Part shown: one piece after another, positions 8,327 through 17,355 of the stretch
Layout of the letters: every line of letters starts with the position of its first letter
Numbering within the stretch: position 1 is the first letter of the stretch
From: Halobacteriaceae archaeon Tc-Br11_E2g27
Lineage (GTDB): Archaea; Halobacteriota; Halobacteria; Halobacteriales; Haloarculaceae
Direction of reading: 5' to 3'
DNA length: 37,379 bases
Assembly (NCBI GenBank): GCA_001564135.1
Contig: LKNH01000002.1
Span: 1 to 37,379, forward strand
The notes under the pieces: model-generated
Database searches by the model: none
The model's input: only the letters and a program-made list of their open reading frames with translations
Told to the model about the DNA's origin: nothing
Made by a program: the position numbers and the translations under genes

Positions 8327-8924
8327 AAAACTGAATGCGGCCCCGACGCGTCCTGAGAGCGTAGTTGAAGCTGGAGCTGAGTTAGAAGCGAGAGTATCGG
8401 GGAACAGTGCGAATGCAGCGATTATCGGAATTGGAAACCGATTACTCCGAGATGATGGCGTCGGTCCACGTGTTATTGACGCGTTGGAAGAGTCACAAGA
8501 CCTGCCGGAAGGTGTTAGATTGTTCGATGCAGGGACGACTGGATTTTTAGCGCTTGAAGCGATGAGTGGCTGTGAGCGTGCAATCGTTGTTGATGCAATT
8601 CAAACTGGAAAAGAGCCAGGAACTGTTCAAGAGTATCGGTTCAAAGATGGAGAGTTCTCTGAAGAGATACCACAGATGACGATGCATGACATCTCGTTCA
8701 CGGAAGCACTCATCTATGCACGTGAGGTGTACGAACTGCCAACCGATGTCCGAATCATCGGTGTTGAACCTGAATCATTGAGTACTGGGCTTGAGCTCAC
8801 CACACCAGTCACAGCGGCTATCCCTGAAATTCTCGACCGTATCGCAAGCTATGAACCACTAATTGACCCTGAACAGCTAGCGGAATATCAAGTGAGACCC
8901 CCACAAATGGTGAAAGACAAATGA
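8313..8924 (+). CDS. Hydrogenase maturation endopeptidase (HyaD/HybD/HupD family)
   Basis: 'AAIIGIGNRLLRDDGVGPRVIDAL...VRLFDAGTTGFLALEAMSGCERAIVVDAIQTGKEPGTV...MTMHDISFTEAL...IIGVEPESLSTGLELTTPV'. Likely start at 8313 or 8319, after 'gagga', rather than 8214. Confidence 0.92.
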   Translation: MTMSEKLNAAPTRPESVVEAGAELEARVSGNSANAAIIGIGNRLLRDDGVGPRVIDALEESQDLPEGVRLFDAGTTGFLALEAMSGCERAIVVDAIQTGKEPGTVQEYRFKDGEFSEEIPQMTMHDISFTEALIYAREVYELPTDVRIIGVEPESLSTGLELTTPVTAAIPEILDRIASYEPLIDPEQLAEYQVRPPQMVKDK

Positions 8925-9103
8925 AATCAGTATGGTACTGTACAGAGTGTGAGGCACGGATTACCAGCGAGGAGATTGACCAACATGAGGAGGACGGCCA
9001 TCACGTCAGAGGGCAAATACAGCCTGATAGACTACTGGGGAATGACCCGCACAACGTGACCGTCCTGACACAGGACGAGTTGGACAACAAGGGAGGTGAG
9101 TGA
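8921..9103 (+). CDS. 60-aa CxxC/His-rich (zinc-finger-like) protein embedded in the hydrogenase operon
   Basis: 'MKSVWYCTECEARITSEEIDQHEEDGHHVRGQIQPDRLLGNDPHNV...'; ATGA overlap with the upstream protease gene; followed within 4 nt by hypC. Confidence 0.8.
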   Translation: MKSVWYCTECEARITSEEIDQHEEDGHHVRGQIQPDRLLGNDPHNVTVLTQDELDNKGGE

Positions 9104-9106
9104 CTG

Positions 9107-9496
9107 ATGTGTCTCGGAATACCCGGTGAGATACTCTCGATTGATGGGCATACAGCGCGTGCAGAGTTCTGGAACGTTGAAAAGACCGTCCGGTTAGATA
9201 TCGTTGGCGAGACGGTGGAAAAAGGAGATTATATCCTGAATCACGCCGGATTTGCGATTCGAAAAATACCCGATGAGGAAGTAGAAGAGACGATTGCAAT
9301 TTATGAGTCATTCTTGGAAGGTGACGAAGATGAAGCACTTGAGGAAATTGGTGCAACGGACGCGACACTTGAATTTGGTGACCGTCCCTCTGCAGTGAAC
9401 AACAAAGACGCCACCCCAATAACCCCAGACCCAGGTGACCGACGGCAAGGACCGGACGCAGATGTTACAACAGAGGGGAACACAGATGGCAACTGA
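9107..9496 (+). CDS. hypC: Hydrogenase assembly chaperone HypC/HupF
   Basis: N-terminal 'MCLGIPGEILSIDGHTARAEFWNVEKTVRLDIVGETVEKGDYILNHAGFAIRKI'. Confidence 0.95.
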   Translation: MCLGIPGEILSIDGHTARAEFWNVEKTVRLDIVGETVEKGDYILNHAGFAIRKIPDEEVEETIAIYESFLEGDEDEALEEIGATDATLEFGDRPSAVNNKDATPITPDPGDRRQGPDADVTTEGNTDGN

Positions 9497-10592
9497 GGCT
9501 CCCCTACAGTTTCGGGACCCGGACGCAGCAACGGAGCTTGCAGACCGTCTAGAGGAATTAATGAACGAAATCAGTGAGCCAGTGAATGTGATGCACGTCT
9601 GTGGCTCGCACGAACAGGCTATCGCAAAATTTGGACTGCGTAGTCTGCTTCCTGACGGTCTCTCCGTTCGGATGGGGCCCGGTTGTCCTGTTTGCGTAAC
9701 CAACATGCCAGAAGTCGATGAAGCAGTGTCACTGGCTGAGGACGGCGCGATTGTGGTAACGTATGGTGATATGTATCGCGTACCTGGAACCAGTAAAAGT
9801 CTCGCTGATGCAAGCGCCGAGGGTGCGGATGTCGAGATTATCTACTCCGTGAGTGAGGCCGTTGAGTTGGCTGAAGAACATCCAGAGCGCGAGGTGGTAT
9901 TCTTCGCGACTGGCTTTGAAACGACCGCTGCACCAACGGCTGCTGTCCTCGCTGCAGGAGTTCCAGATAACTTCTCGGTGCTATCAGCACACAAATATGT
10001 GCCACCTGCAATGGAAGTCGTTGCAGCCCTTCCCGAGACCGATATCGACGGGTTTCTCGCTGCAGGCCATGCCGCAACAATAACTGGCTACGAGTTGTTT
10101 GAGGATTTCGTCGACGAATACCAGATCCCGGTCGTTGTCGGTGGGTTCGAACCGCTTGACGTCTTACTCGGCATAGAACGGCTACTCGAACTAATCCGAG
10201 ACGAACGGGCTGGATTGGAAAACGCGTATCCACGGTGTGTGAGCGAAGAAGGGAATACCGCTGCCTTGGATATCCTGTGGGACGTATTCGAACCCACTGC
10301 AGGAGAGTGGCGAGGGATAGCGAACATCCCCGATGCGAATCTCATAATTCGCGAGCAGTATGCTGACTACGATGCCCGAAAGCGGTTTGATATCGAACCG
10401 GATACAGGTGCTGCTAACCCACTGACAGAGCAATGTCTCTGTGGCGACATAATGGCAGGAACAGCCGACCCTGATGAATGTGCGCTCTTTGGAGAGGAGT
10501 GTACACCCGCAAACCCTGTTGGTGCATGCATGGTAAGCAGTGAAGGAACTTGCAAAATCTGGCTCGAATATGGAGGGAGACCTGACCTTTGA
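9486..10592 (+). CDS. hypD: Hydrogenase formation protein HypD
   Basis: 'NVMHVCGSHEQAIAKFGLRSLLPDGLSVRMGPGCPVCVTN', 'FFATGFETTAAPTAA', C-terminal Cys-rich region. Start ATG at 9486 (MATEAP) preferred over 9435. Confidence 0.95.
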   Translation: MATEAPLQFRDPDAATELADRLEELMNEISEPVNVMHVCGSHEQAIAKFGLRSLLPDGLSVRMGPGCPVCVTNMPEVDEAVSLAEDGAIVVTYGDMYRVPGTSKSLADASAEGADVEIIYSVSEAVELAEEHPEREVVFFATGFETTAAPTAAVLAAGVPDNFSVLSAHKYVPPAMEVVAALPETDIDGFLAAGHAATITGYELFEDFVDEYQIPVVVGGFEPLDVLLGIERLLELIRDERAGLENAYPRCVSEEGNTAALDILWDVFEPTAGEWRGIANIPDANLIIREQYADYDARKRFDIEPDTGAANPLTEQCLCGDIMAGTADPDECALFGEECTPANPVGACMVSSEGTCKIWLEYGGRPDL

Positions 10593-10593
10593 T

Positions 10594-11688
10594 ATGACCA
10601 CCAACAAACAAACATCGCAGAAAGACCACGAGACAGAAAGTCACCCAGAGGCAGATGAAGAGGTAATCACGCTTGCCCACGGCGCTGGTGGCGAAGCAAT
10701 GCGTTCTCTCGTGAACGAACTGGCTATCAACCGGTTTGAAGAGAACACACCGTCGTCAGAGGGAACTGTCGGCTTATCGGCGCTGGATGACGGTTCAGCC
10801 CATCCCCTTCCTAACAGCGACTCATCACTGGTCGTTACGACTGATAGCCACGTGGTGAGTCCGCCAGTGTTTCCCGGTGGTGATATCGGACGACTCTCAG
10901 TCGCAGGTACGGTCAACGACCTTGCGGTAATGGGTGTCACTGACCCTATCGCTCTCACCTGCTCTTTAGTGATCGAAGAGGGAACTCAAAGGGCACAGTT
11001 GGATGAGATAATGGAGTCAATGCGAGAGACCTGCAAAGAAGCGGGAGTGAGTATTACGACCGGCGATACGAAGGTGATGGGTCGTGGAGAACTCGATGGC
11101 CCGGTGATAAACACCACTGGTGTCGGCGTGGTCAGCACTGAGACGGTCGTTGCCGATGCTGGACTCTCACCAGGTGACGCGATCATTGTCTCGGGAACGG
11201 TTGGCGACCACGGCATTGCACTCCTAGCTGAGCGTGAGGGTTTCGATTTTGGCGACAACCTCAAAAGTGATGTTGCACCAGTCAATGACATTGTAAGAGC
11301 GGCAACCGATGCCGGACGAATAACCGCGATGAAAGATCCAACTCGCGGTGGATTGGCGACGACTCTGAACGAAATGGCAGAAAAAGCAAACGTCGGCATC
11401 GAAATCAAACAGGACGATATCCCAGTCAATGATGCAATTGCCTCAGCAGGGGAAATACTTGGAATCGACCCCCTTTCAGTCGCCAACGAAGGGAAAGTCG
11501 TCTTTGGGGTTGACCCAGACGACAAAGAGGCAGTTCTCAGTGCGATACGTGCTCATCAAGGCGGGGAGGAAGCAGCAATTATCGGAACGGTCACCGAAGA
11601 GCAGGCTTCTAGAGTTGTCTTGGACACTGGGTTTGGAAGACGCTATCTGAGTGAGCCGACCGGAGAGACGTTACCACGAATTTGTTGA
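10594..11688 (+). CDS. hypE: Hydrogenase expression/formation protein HypE
   Basis: 'ITLAHGAGGEAMRSLV', 'DSHVVSPPVFPGGDIGRLSVAGTVNDLAVMG', C-terminal 'TLPRIC' with terminal Cys. Start at MTTNKQ. Confidence 0.95.
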   Translation: MTTNKQTSQKDHETESHPEADEEVITLAHGAGGEAMRSLVNELAINRFEENTPSSEGTVGLSALDDGSAHPLPNSDSSLVVTTDSHVVSPPVFPGGDIGRLSVAGTVNDLAVMGVTDPIALTCSLVIEEGTQRAQLDEIMESMRETCKEAGVSITTGDTKVMGRGELDGPVINTTGVGVVSTETVVADAGLSPGDAIIVSGTVGDHGIALLAEREGFDFGDNLKSDVAPVNDIVRAATDAGRITAMKDPTRGGLATTLNEMAEKANVGIEIKQDDIPVNDAIASAGEILGIDPLSVANEGKVVFGVDPDDKEAVLSAIRAHQGGEEAAIIGTVTEEQASRVVLDTGFGRRYLSEPTGETLPRIC

Positions 11689-11694
11689 AAAACC

Positions 11695-12150
11695 ATGCAT
11701 GAACTCAGTATCGCGATGGGAATCGTTAACCGCGCCCTCGAGACAGCCGAGGAACACGGTGCAGAGACAGTAACAGCGCTCACCGTGGAACTTGGGTCGG
11801 CAACGCACGTTAACCCAGCTCAACTCAAATTCTGTATTGAAACAGCCGCCAAGGAAACACCTGTGGCAGAGGCGGTCGTGACAATTGAAGAGGTGACACC
11901 ACTTGCCGAATGCGTTTGTGGCTGGGAGGGAACACCCGGAACTCTCGACCAGGCAATGGTGTATGCTCCAGATGTGACCTGCCCGGAATGCGGAGACCGG
12001 ACGACACTGATACGCGGACGTGAATGTCGACTTGCTACTGTCGAGTTACCAGACGAACAATCACATCAGAAATCTGCGCAGGAGACACCAGCCCCGACCC
12101 AGAACAAACCTCCAGAAGAGAAACGCCTGCTACAGGATAACAAATCATGA
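11695..12150 (+). CDS. hypA: Hydrogenase nickel-insertion protein HypA
   Basis: 'MHELSIAMGIVNRAL', zinc motif 'ECVCGWEG...VTCPECGD'. Confidence 0.94.
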   Translation: MHELSIAMGIVNRALETAEEHGAETVTALTVELGSATHVNPAQLKFCIETAAKETPVAEAVVTIEEVTPLAECVCGWEGTPGTLDQAMVYAPDVTCPECGDRTTLIRGRECRLATVELPDEQSHQKSAQETPAPTQNKPPEEKRLLQDNKS

Positions 12151-12962
12151 TTCACCACGTCCAGAAGACTATTCCGAACCCGATGAACAGCACAAGAAAA
12201 ACACTCAAACGTATTGAGGACGCAGTCGGGCCAATCCGGTTACATCGGTTTGGACACGACCATGGGCATGCCCATGATGAGTCGGTAAGCGATGTCGAAG
12301 CTGACGTCCTCGCCGAAGTTCGAAAGCGGGCCGGAGAAATTCATGAACGGTTAGCTCACGAGCACGGCGTTTATTGCGTCGAGTTTGCCGGCTCAACCGG
12401 AGGTGGGAAAACCATGCTGATTGAGCGCTTACTTGAGCGTGCCTCCGAAGATGAGGTCATTGGCGCAGTTGTTGGAGATGTTGCCGGTGAAGATGACGCC
12501 AAACGCTTCCGAGCACATGGTATTCCAGTCGAAAACGTAAATACCGAAAAAGAATGCCATCTGGACCCGACGATGGTTTCAGAAGCGATTGAGTCGTTCG
12601 ATTTAGAAGAGCTCGATACCCTGTACCTCGAAAATGTCGGTAACATGGTCTGTCCAGCAGATTTCCCGCTCGGTGCTAACCGACGTGTTCTCGTAGTGAG
12701 TACAACAGAAGGCGACGATGTCATCAGAAAACATCCAATGTTGGTGCAGACAGCAGATATCGTGGCAATTAACAAAATTGACGTGGCCGAGGCAGTTGGC
12801 ACCGATGTTGACCGTATTTGTGATGATATCGAAGCAGTTGCTCCTGGCACACCGATTGTAGAAACAGATGCGAAAAACGATGTCGGGATTGACGAACTAG
12901 CCGCAGCACTTGAGCCTGATGGTACCCACGCCCACCACGGTGAGGCCCCTCATTCACACTAA
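12147..12962 (+). CDS. hypB: Hydrogenase nickel-incorporation GTPase HypB
   Basis: P-loop 'EFAGSTGGGKTMLIERLL', 'VVGDVAGEDDAKRFR', 'LYLENVGNMVCPADFPLG', 'NKIDVAEAVG'; His-rich N- and C-termini. Confidence 0.95.
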   Translation: MIHHVQKTIPNPMNSTRKTLKRIEDAVGPIRLHRFGHDHGHAHDESVSDVEADVLAEVRKRAGEIHERLAHEHGVYCVEFAGSTGGGKTMLIERLLERASEDEVIGAVVGDVAGEDDAKRFRAHGIPVENVNTEKECHLDPTMVSEAIESFDLEELDTLYLENVGNMVCPADFPLGANRRVLVVSTTEGDDVIRKHPMLVQTADIVAINKIDVAEAVGTDVDRICDDIEAVAPGTPIVETDAKNDVGIDELAAALEPDGTHAHHGEAPHSH

Positions 12963-13015
12963 GACATAACATCCAATTTAGGCGAACAGTCCAATAGTGA
13001 CCCGTACGAGAACTA

Positions 13016-13095
13016 ATACTGCCGGATGTAACTTCGTAAACGTACTCGCCACGCCGGGGTGGCGAGATGGTTTAAATGCTTACGTCCGGTAGTAT
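13016..13095. repeat. Nested imperfect palindrome between hypB and hypF
   Basis: Outer arms 13016-13031 / 13080-13095 (16 positions, two G.T), plus a short central AT helix, plus inner ctcgccac (13045-13052)-gccggg-gtggcgag (13059-13066). Confidence 0.9.
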
Positions 13096-13113
13096 AAGTG
13101 TCCCCAAAGGAGG
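13071..13113 (+). promoter_or_regulatory. Candidate hypF promoter and ribosome-binding site
   Basis: TATA-like 'tttaaat' at 13071-13077 and 'ggagg' at 13109-13113, placed 5 nt before GTG 13119. Confidence 0.45.
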
Positions 13114-13118
13114 CAGAC

Positions 13119-15560
13119 GTGAATCAAACTAATACAACCCCAATTCGTGTCGAACTGACCGTGACCGGTGTGGTTCAAGCAGTTGGATTTCGACCGTTTG
13201 TCTACCGACGGGCAACAGCCCATGGGCTTGGTGGATCAGTCAAGAACACAGGCGATGCCGGGGTTGAAATCGTTTTGAAGGGTGACTCAACGGCTGTTGA
13301 TGCGTTTCTTGAGGAGCTCCAAGAGAGCCCTCCACCCCTGTCCGTTGTGGAATCGGTAGATATTATTCGGCGTGAGCCACTTTCGGAGACGACAAATCAA
13401 CAACAGGACAAATCGCGTCAGTTTACGATAGCCCAGTCCACTACAGATGAGAGTGGCTCTGGAACGATTCCACCTGACACTGGAATCTGTCAGGCGTGTC
13501 TTGAGGACGTTCGCGATACTGATTCGCGATATCACAACTACTGGGCAACTTCCTGTGTTGATTGTGGACCGAGATATACCGTGATTGAATCACTACCATA
13601 TGACCGCCCGCAGACGACAATGGAGCCGTTCTCCTTGTGTGATGACTGCCAAGAGGAATATACTGACCCCCAAGATAGACGATATCACGCCCAAACGATT
13701 GCCTGCCCTGCGTGTGGACCGGAGCTGTCGCTTTTAAACCGTGACCGGGAGACACGTGCGAAGGGGCATGATGCAATTACTGAGGCGACTCACCGGCTTC
13801 GAAATGGCGATATCGTTGCAATTCGGGGCATCGGCGGAACACACTTAGCTTGTTTAGCAACCAACCAAGCAGCGGTCCAAACGCTACGGAATCGCACAAC
13901 CCGACCTGGAAAACCGTTTGCCCTCATGGCCGAATCGACTGAGGTAATCGAGCAATTCGCCCGAGTCACTGAGAAAGAGCAGGCATTGCTCACTGACGTT
14001 CGGCGACCAATTGTCGCACTAGAAAGACTGACTGACCCTAAAAACGAATTCGAATGGCTAGATGCAGTGGCGCCCGGCCTCCACACTGTTGGAGTGATGC
14101 TCCCCTATGCAGGATTACACCATTTGCTGTTTGATGATATATCGAGCCCACTCGTAATGACGAGTGCAAATCACCCGGGAAAACCAATGGCAACCACCGT
14201 TGCTGACATTTATGACGATGTCGGCAACGTGATTGATGCTGCTCTGGCACATGATAGACGTATCGCCGCCCGATGTGATGACAGTGTTGTGCGCGTCGTC
14301 GATGGAACACGCCGGTTTCTCCGACGGTCTCGAGGCTGGGTGCCAAAACCATTGCCACGTCATGTTGACGGGCCGCCACTCCTCGCATTCGGCGCGGAGT
14401 TTGACAACACGATTGCCATTGCTCGTGATGACGAAGTAGTACTCTCACAGCACCTCGGTGATATCGATGGGCCTGAAACAGAGGCGTTTCTTAGGGCAAC
14501 TCAGACACATCTCACCGAACTCTTAGGTGTTTCACCTGCGGTCGTCGCCTGTGACCGCCACCCACAGTTTGTCACTTCAGCGCTAGCCGAATCGTACGCA
14601 GACCGTCTCATAGACGAGACAGGAGCCAGTAAGCAGACAGAACCAGTTCGGGTTCAACATCACCACGCCCATGCAGCAGGGTTGCTTGGTGAACATAACA
14701 AGGAGCGTGCAATCGTTATAACGATCGATGGGACAGGATATGGTCCAGATGGAACAATCTGGGGAGGCGAAATACTGGACGCCACAAGAGAGAGTTTCGA
14801 ACGAGTTGGCGGACTCAGTGAATTTACTCTCCCGGGCGGAGAGGCAGCTGTCCGAGAACCAACGCGCATCCTTGCAAGTTTGTTAGATAACCGCTCTGAA
14901 ATTCTTCGTTTGCTTTCGACCCAGACTGCCCTTTCAACCGACGAAGCCGACACCGTGTACGAGAGTGCGAAAGCAGGTGTAAATGCCCCGGTGACGACCA
15001 GTGCGGGGAGATATCTCGATGCTGTGAGCGCCTTACTTGGCATTTGCACAGAGCGAACGTATCAAGGAGAACCAGCACTCCGGCTTGAGTCACGGGCAAG
15101 TAAAGCGGAATCGGTCCCTTTCAGTCACGGGTTCAGCCCTGACTGCGATGATGTTCGTAAGATGGTAACTGCGGGAACAAGCGAACTAACTGTCCCATAC
15201 ACCGAGCGTGAAGGGAAACCAGTTATCGATACACCTCGACTGGTGAACAAACTAAACGAACTCCGTGACGCTCATTCAACCGAAACGCTCGCTGCAACCG
15301 CACAGATGGCACTTGCCGAAGGGTTAGCTATTCTTGCAATCGAAATGGCGACTAGAAGAAATGTTTCAGAGATTGGCATCAGTGGCGGTGTGACATACAA
15401 TGACGCCATTTCACAGCGAATTCGAGAACTAGTCGAAGCGACCGACTGCCGATTCCTTGCACCAACGCTGGTTCCTCCCGGTGATGCAGGGATATCGTAT
15501 GGACAAGCGATTGTTGCGAGTGAGCTGTCGACACACAAGGCTAGCCACTCGGGCTCCTGA
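13119..15560 (+). CDS. hypF: Carbamoyltransferase HypF
   Basis: Acylphosphatase domain 'VQAVGFRPFVYRRATAHGLGGSVKNTGDAGVEI', paired CxxC zinc motifs, YrdC-like 'AIRGIGGTHLACLA', 'VQHHHAHAAGLLGEH'. GTG 13119 preferred over 13098 because of GGAGG spacing. Confidence 0.95.
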   Translation: MNQTNTTPIRVELTVTGVVQAVGFRPFVYRRATAHGLGGSVKNTGDAGVEIVLKGDSTAVDAFLEELQESPPPLSVVESVDIIRREPLSETTNQQQDKSRQFTIAQSTTDESGSGTIPPDTGICQACLEDVRDTDSRYHNYWATSCVDCGPRYTVIESLPYDRPQTTMEPFSLCDDCQEEYTDPQDRRYHAQTIACPACGPELSLLNRDRETRAKGHDAITEATHRLRNGDIVAIRGIGGTHLACLATNQAAVQTLRNRTTRPGKPFALMAESTEVIEQFARVTEKEQALLTDVRRPIVALERLTDPKNEFEWLDAVAPGLHTVGVMLPYAGLHHLLFDDISSPLVMTSANHPGKPMATTVADIYDDVGNVIDAALAHDRRIAARCDDSVVRVVDGTRRFLRRSRGWVPKPLPRHVDGPPLLAFGAEFDNTIAIARDDEVVLSQHLGDIDGPETEAFLRATQTHLTELLGVSPAVVACDRHPQFVTSALAESYADRLIDETGASKQTEPVRVQHHHAHAAGLLGEHNKERAIVITIDGTGYGPDGTIWGGEILDATRESFERVGGLSEFTLPGGEAAVREPTRILASLLDNRSEILRLLSTQTALSTDEADTVYESAKAGVNAPVTTSAGRYLDAVSALLGICTERTYQGEPALRLESRASKAESVPFSHGFSPDCDDVRKMVTAGTSELTVPYTEREGKPVIDTPRLVNKLNELRDAHSTETLAATAQMALAEGLAILAIEMATRRNVSEIGISGGVTYNDAISQRIRELVEATDCRFLAPTLVPPGDAGISYGQAIVASELSTHKASHSGS

Positions 15561-15590
15561 TCATAATTTCACAGTCAAGGTTCGATGTCA

Positions 15591-16370
15591 CTATGGTTCT
15601 AACAAGGCCTGTAAGTCTGGGTGGCTCTTTACAGACGTGCTCACCGTTTTGTCTCGCTGGAGTCTGTCTCGGATTTCTTGCCATCCAGCGTGACGACGGT
15701 GAATTACGACTGGAACGTGATCGAGATCAAGAATTTTTGCAATCGCCAGCCGATGTTGACCATACGTTCGCCAGTAGAACGTCCCGTCGCGACCAATGTC
15801 GACGTTGATTTCTCCATAAACGTGGGCTAACCGGGGTGTTTTCTCCTCGGCGAGTTCGACTTGGGTACGGTAGCCATGGGTTCGAATCGACTCGTAGAGC
15901 CGATCTATCTCTTGGCACCGAGCCTCGAAGCCCGCGATAGAATAATATCCCCAAGCATTTCCAAAGCGCCTGAGCTGGTCAGTGAACGCGTCAAACAGCG
16001 CAGTTTGTGCCCAAGGTTTGCCCTCTTCATAACGTTCGCATAAGCCCTGGTAGACTGGTCGCTGTCCAAACGGCTCCCATCGTTGGTCCCAGTCACCCCC
16101 AACCACCCGACCCCATTGTGGATGCTTTGGAATCCACTCTAAGACGCTTCTGTTGATTGAATCCGGGTCAACCCAAACGATAGCAAAGGGATCGGAATCG
16201 GTGTAGCGGTGAGAGAAGAGCCGGCGCCGCATGCGATGATAACGCCGACATAGTTCAAGAGGCGTCTTTGCGCCGATTGGTGCAATCAACCAGCGACGAG
16301 TCCCCACGATAAGCTTTCCGCGGAGAGACAACAGGAATGACCGAAAATCCGCTTGAGTGTCAAGATTCAC
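15591..16370 (-). CDS. ParB-like-fold haloarchaeal protein
   Basis: 'VYGEINVDIGRDGTFYWRTYGQHRLAIAKILDLDHVPVVIHRRHAGWQEIRDRL' resembles a ParB/sulfiredoxin-type core. Confidence 0.65.
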   Translation of the reverse strand: MNLDTQADFRSFLLSLRGKLIVGTRRWLIAPIGAKTPLELCRRYHRMRRRLFSHRYTDSDPFAIVWVDPDSINRSVLEWIPKHPQWGRVVGGDWDQRWEPFGQRPVYQGLCERYEEGKPWAQTALFDAFTDQLRRFGNAWGYYSIAGFEARCQEIDRLYESIRTHGYRTQVELAEEKTPRLAHVYGEINVDIGRDGTFYWRTYGQHRLAIAKILDLDHVPVVIHRRHAGWQEIRDRLQRDKTVSTSVKSHPDLQALLEP

Positions 16371-16758
16371 GGCGATAAAGCACGGCGAGAATGACTACAA
16401 GGGCTACTTGTGCAGTCTTGTCGATGGCTTCTAACATGAGATCTGTACTACCGGGGTCGACCAGCAGCCAGAAGATGATTTGACTCCCTGTGTAGGGGAT
16501 ACCGATTAAATAGAGTAGTGGCCGCTGGACATTTGCAAGGAAGAGGAGCACCGCACAAACAAAACCCCCCGTCGATAGCAGAAAAAGAATACCCATCCAG
16601 TGGGGGAGCATCTCGAGACCCAGTATCAAGTGTACCGTTGCAGTAACGAGTGCCATTGCAATCGCGAACCAGTGCAACGGCGTTACCGACGACGTATCAA
16701 ACTGAGTCCCCGACACGGTTACTATTGTATATGTTAACGCGAATAAAATCGTTTGCAT
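16360..16758 (-). CDS. Four-TM haloarchaeal membrane protein
   Basis: 132-aa hydrophobic ORF 'LHWFAIAMALVTATVHLILGLEMLPHWMGILFLLSTGGFVCAVLLF'. Confidence 0.7.
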   Translation of the reverse strand: MQTILFALTYTIVTVSGTQFDTSSVTPLHWFAIAMALVTATVHLILGLEMLPHWMGILFLLSTGGFVCAVLLFLANVQRPLLYLIGIPYTGSQIIFWLLVDPGSTDLMLEAIDKTAQVALVVILAVLYRRES

Positions 16759-16806
16759 ACGAGCAAGACGGACGGTCTATAGTAGCCACTGACTGTGAGA
16801 ATTGTA

Positions 16807-17292
16807 TCAATCTGGCTTCTCAGCTTGCTGTTGAAATCCAGGCGGCAGACTGGCGTGTTCGATACCTGCCCAATCATCTATTCGAAATTCATAGAGACGT
16901 GTGCGTTCGGTTTCACTCGCCGTTTCGAAAAACTCTGGACGCCAACGCGGTTCCTGCTTACCCGTCAATTCTGCGCGCTTTTCAGCCGGAAGCTCCTCAA
17001 CTGTCCCAGTCAAGCTCACACTTTGCCAGTTGAACATCGTTTCAGCAGCGTACACGAGGAAACTTACTGTCTCGGCCTGTTCCAATAACTTTACTTTCCG
17101 ACTCTGGTCACTCACAATAAAATAGAAATATAGTCGTGCTCCACCATCGTAACCGTAAGACATTGGTAACAGGTACGGCTCATCTTCGGTCGGCAGTCCC
17201 AGAACGCCTAAACTATGACTCGAAAGAAACCGCTCCACTCTGTCGTCTTCCATTCGCTCCATGCCATATTCTTCGAGTTCTTCGACAGTCAT
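16807..17292 (-). CDS. Pyridoxamine 5'-phosphate oxidase-like FMN-binding split-barrel protein
   Basis: 'VERFLSSHSLGVLGLPTEDEPYLLPMSYGYDGGARLYFYFIVSDQSRKVKLLEQAETVSFLVY'. Confidence 0.85.
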   Translation of the reverse strand: MTVEELEEYGMERMEDDRVERFLSSHSLGVLGLPTEDEPYLLPMSYGYDGGARLYFYFIVSDQSRKVKLLEQAETVSFLVYAAETMFNWQSVSLTGTVEELPAEKRAELTGKQEPRWRPEFFETASETERTRLYEFRIDDWAGIEHASLPPGFQQQAEKPD

Positions 17293-17355
17293 TGTGTATG
17301 ATTATTTGTTATCGAGTGGTATAATCAGGCTGATGAGTCTCACTTACTGGTAACG

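Noticed and set aside
14660-15099. Minus-strand ORFs inside hypF
   Set aside because: Fully contained within a strongly supported HypF reading frame.
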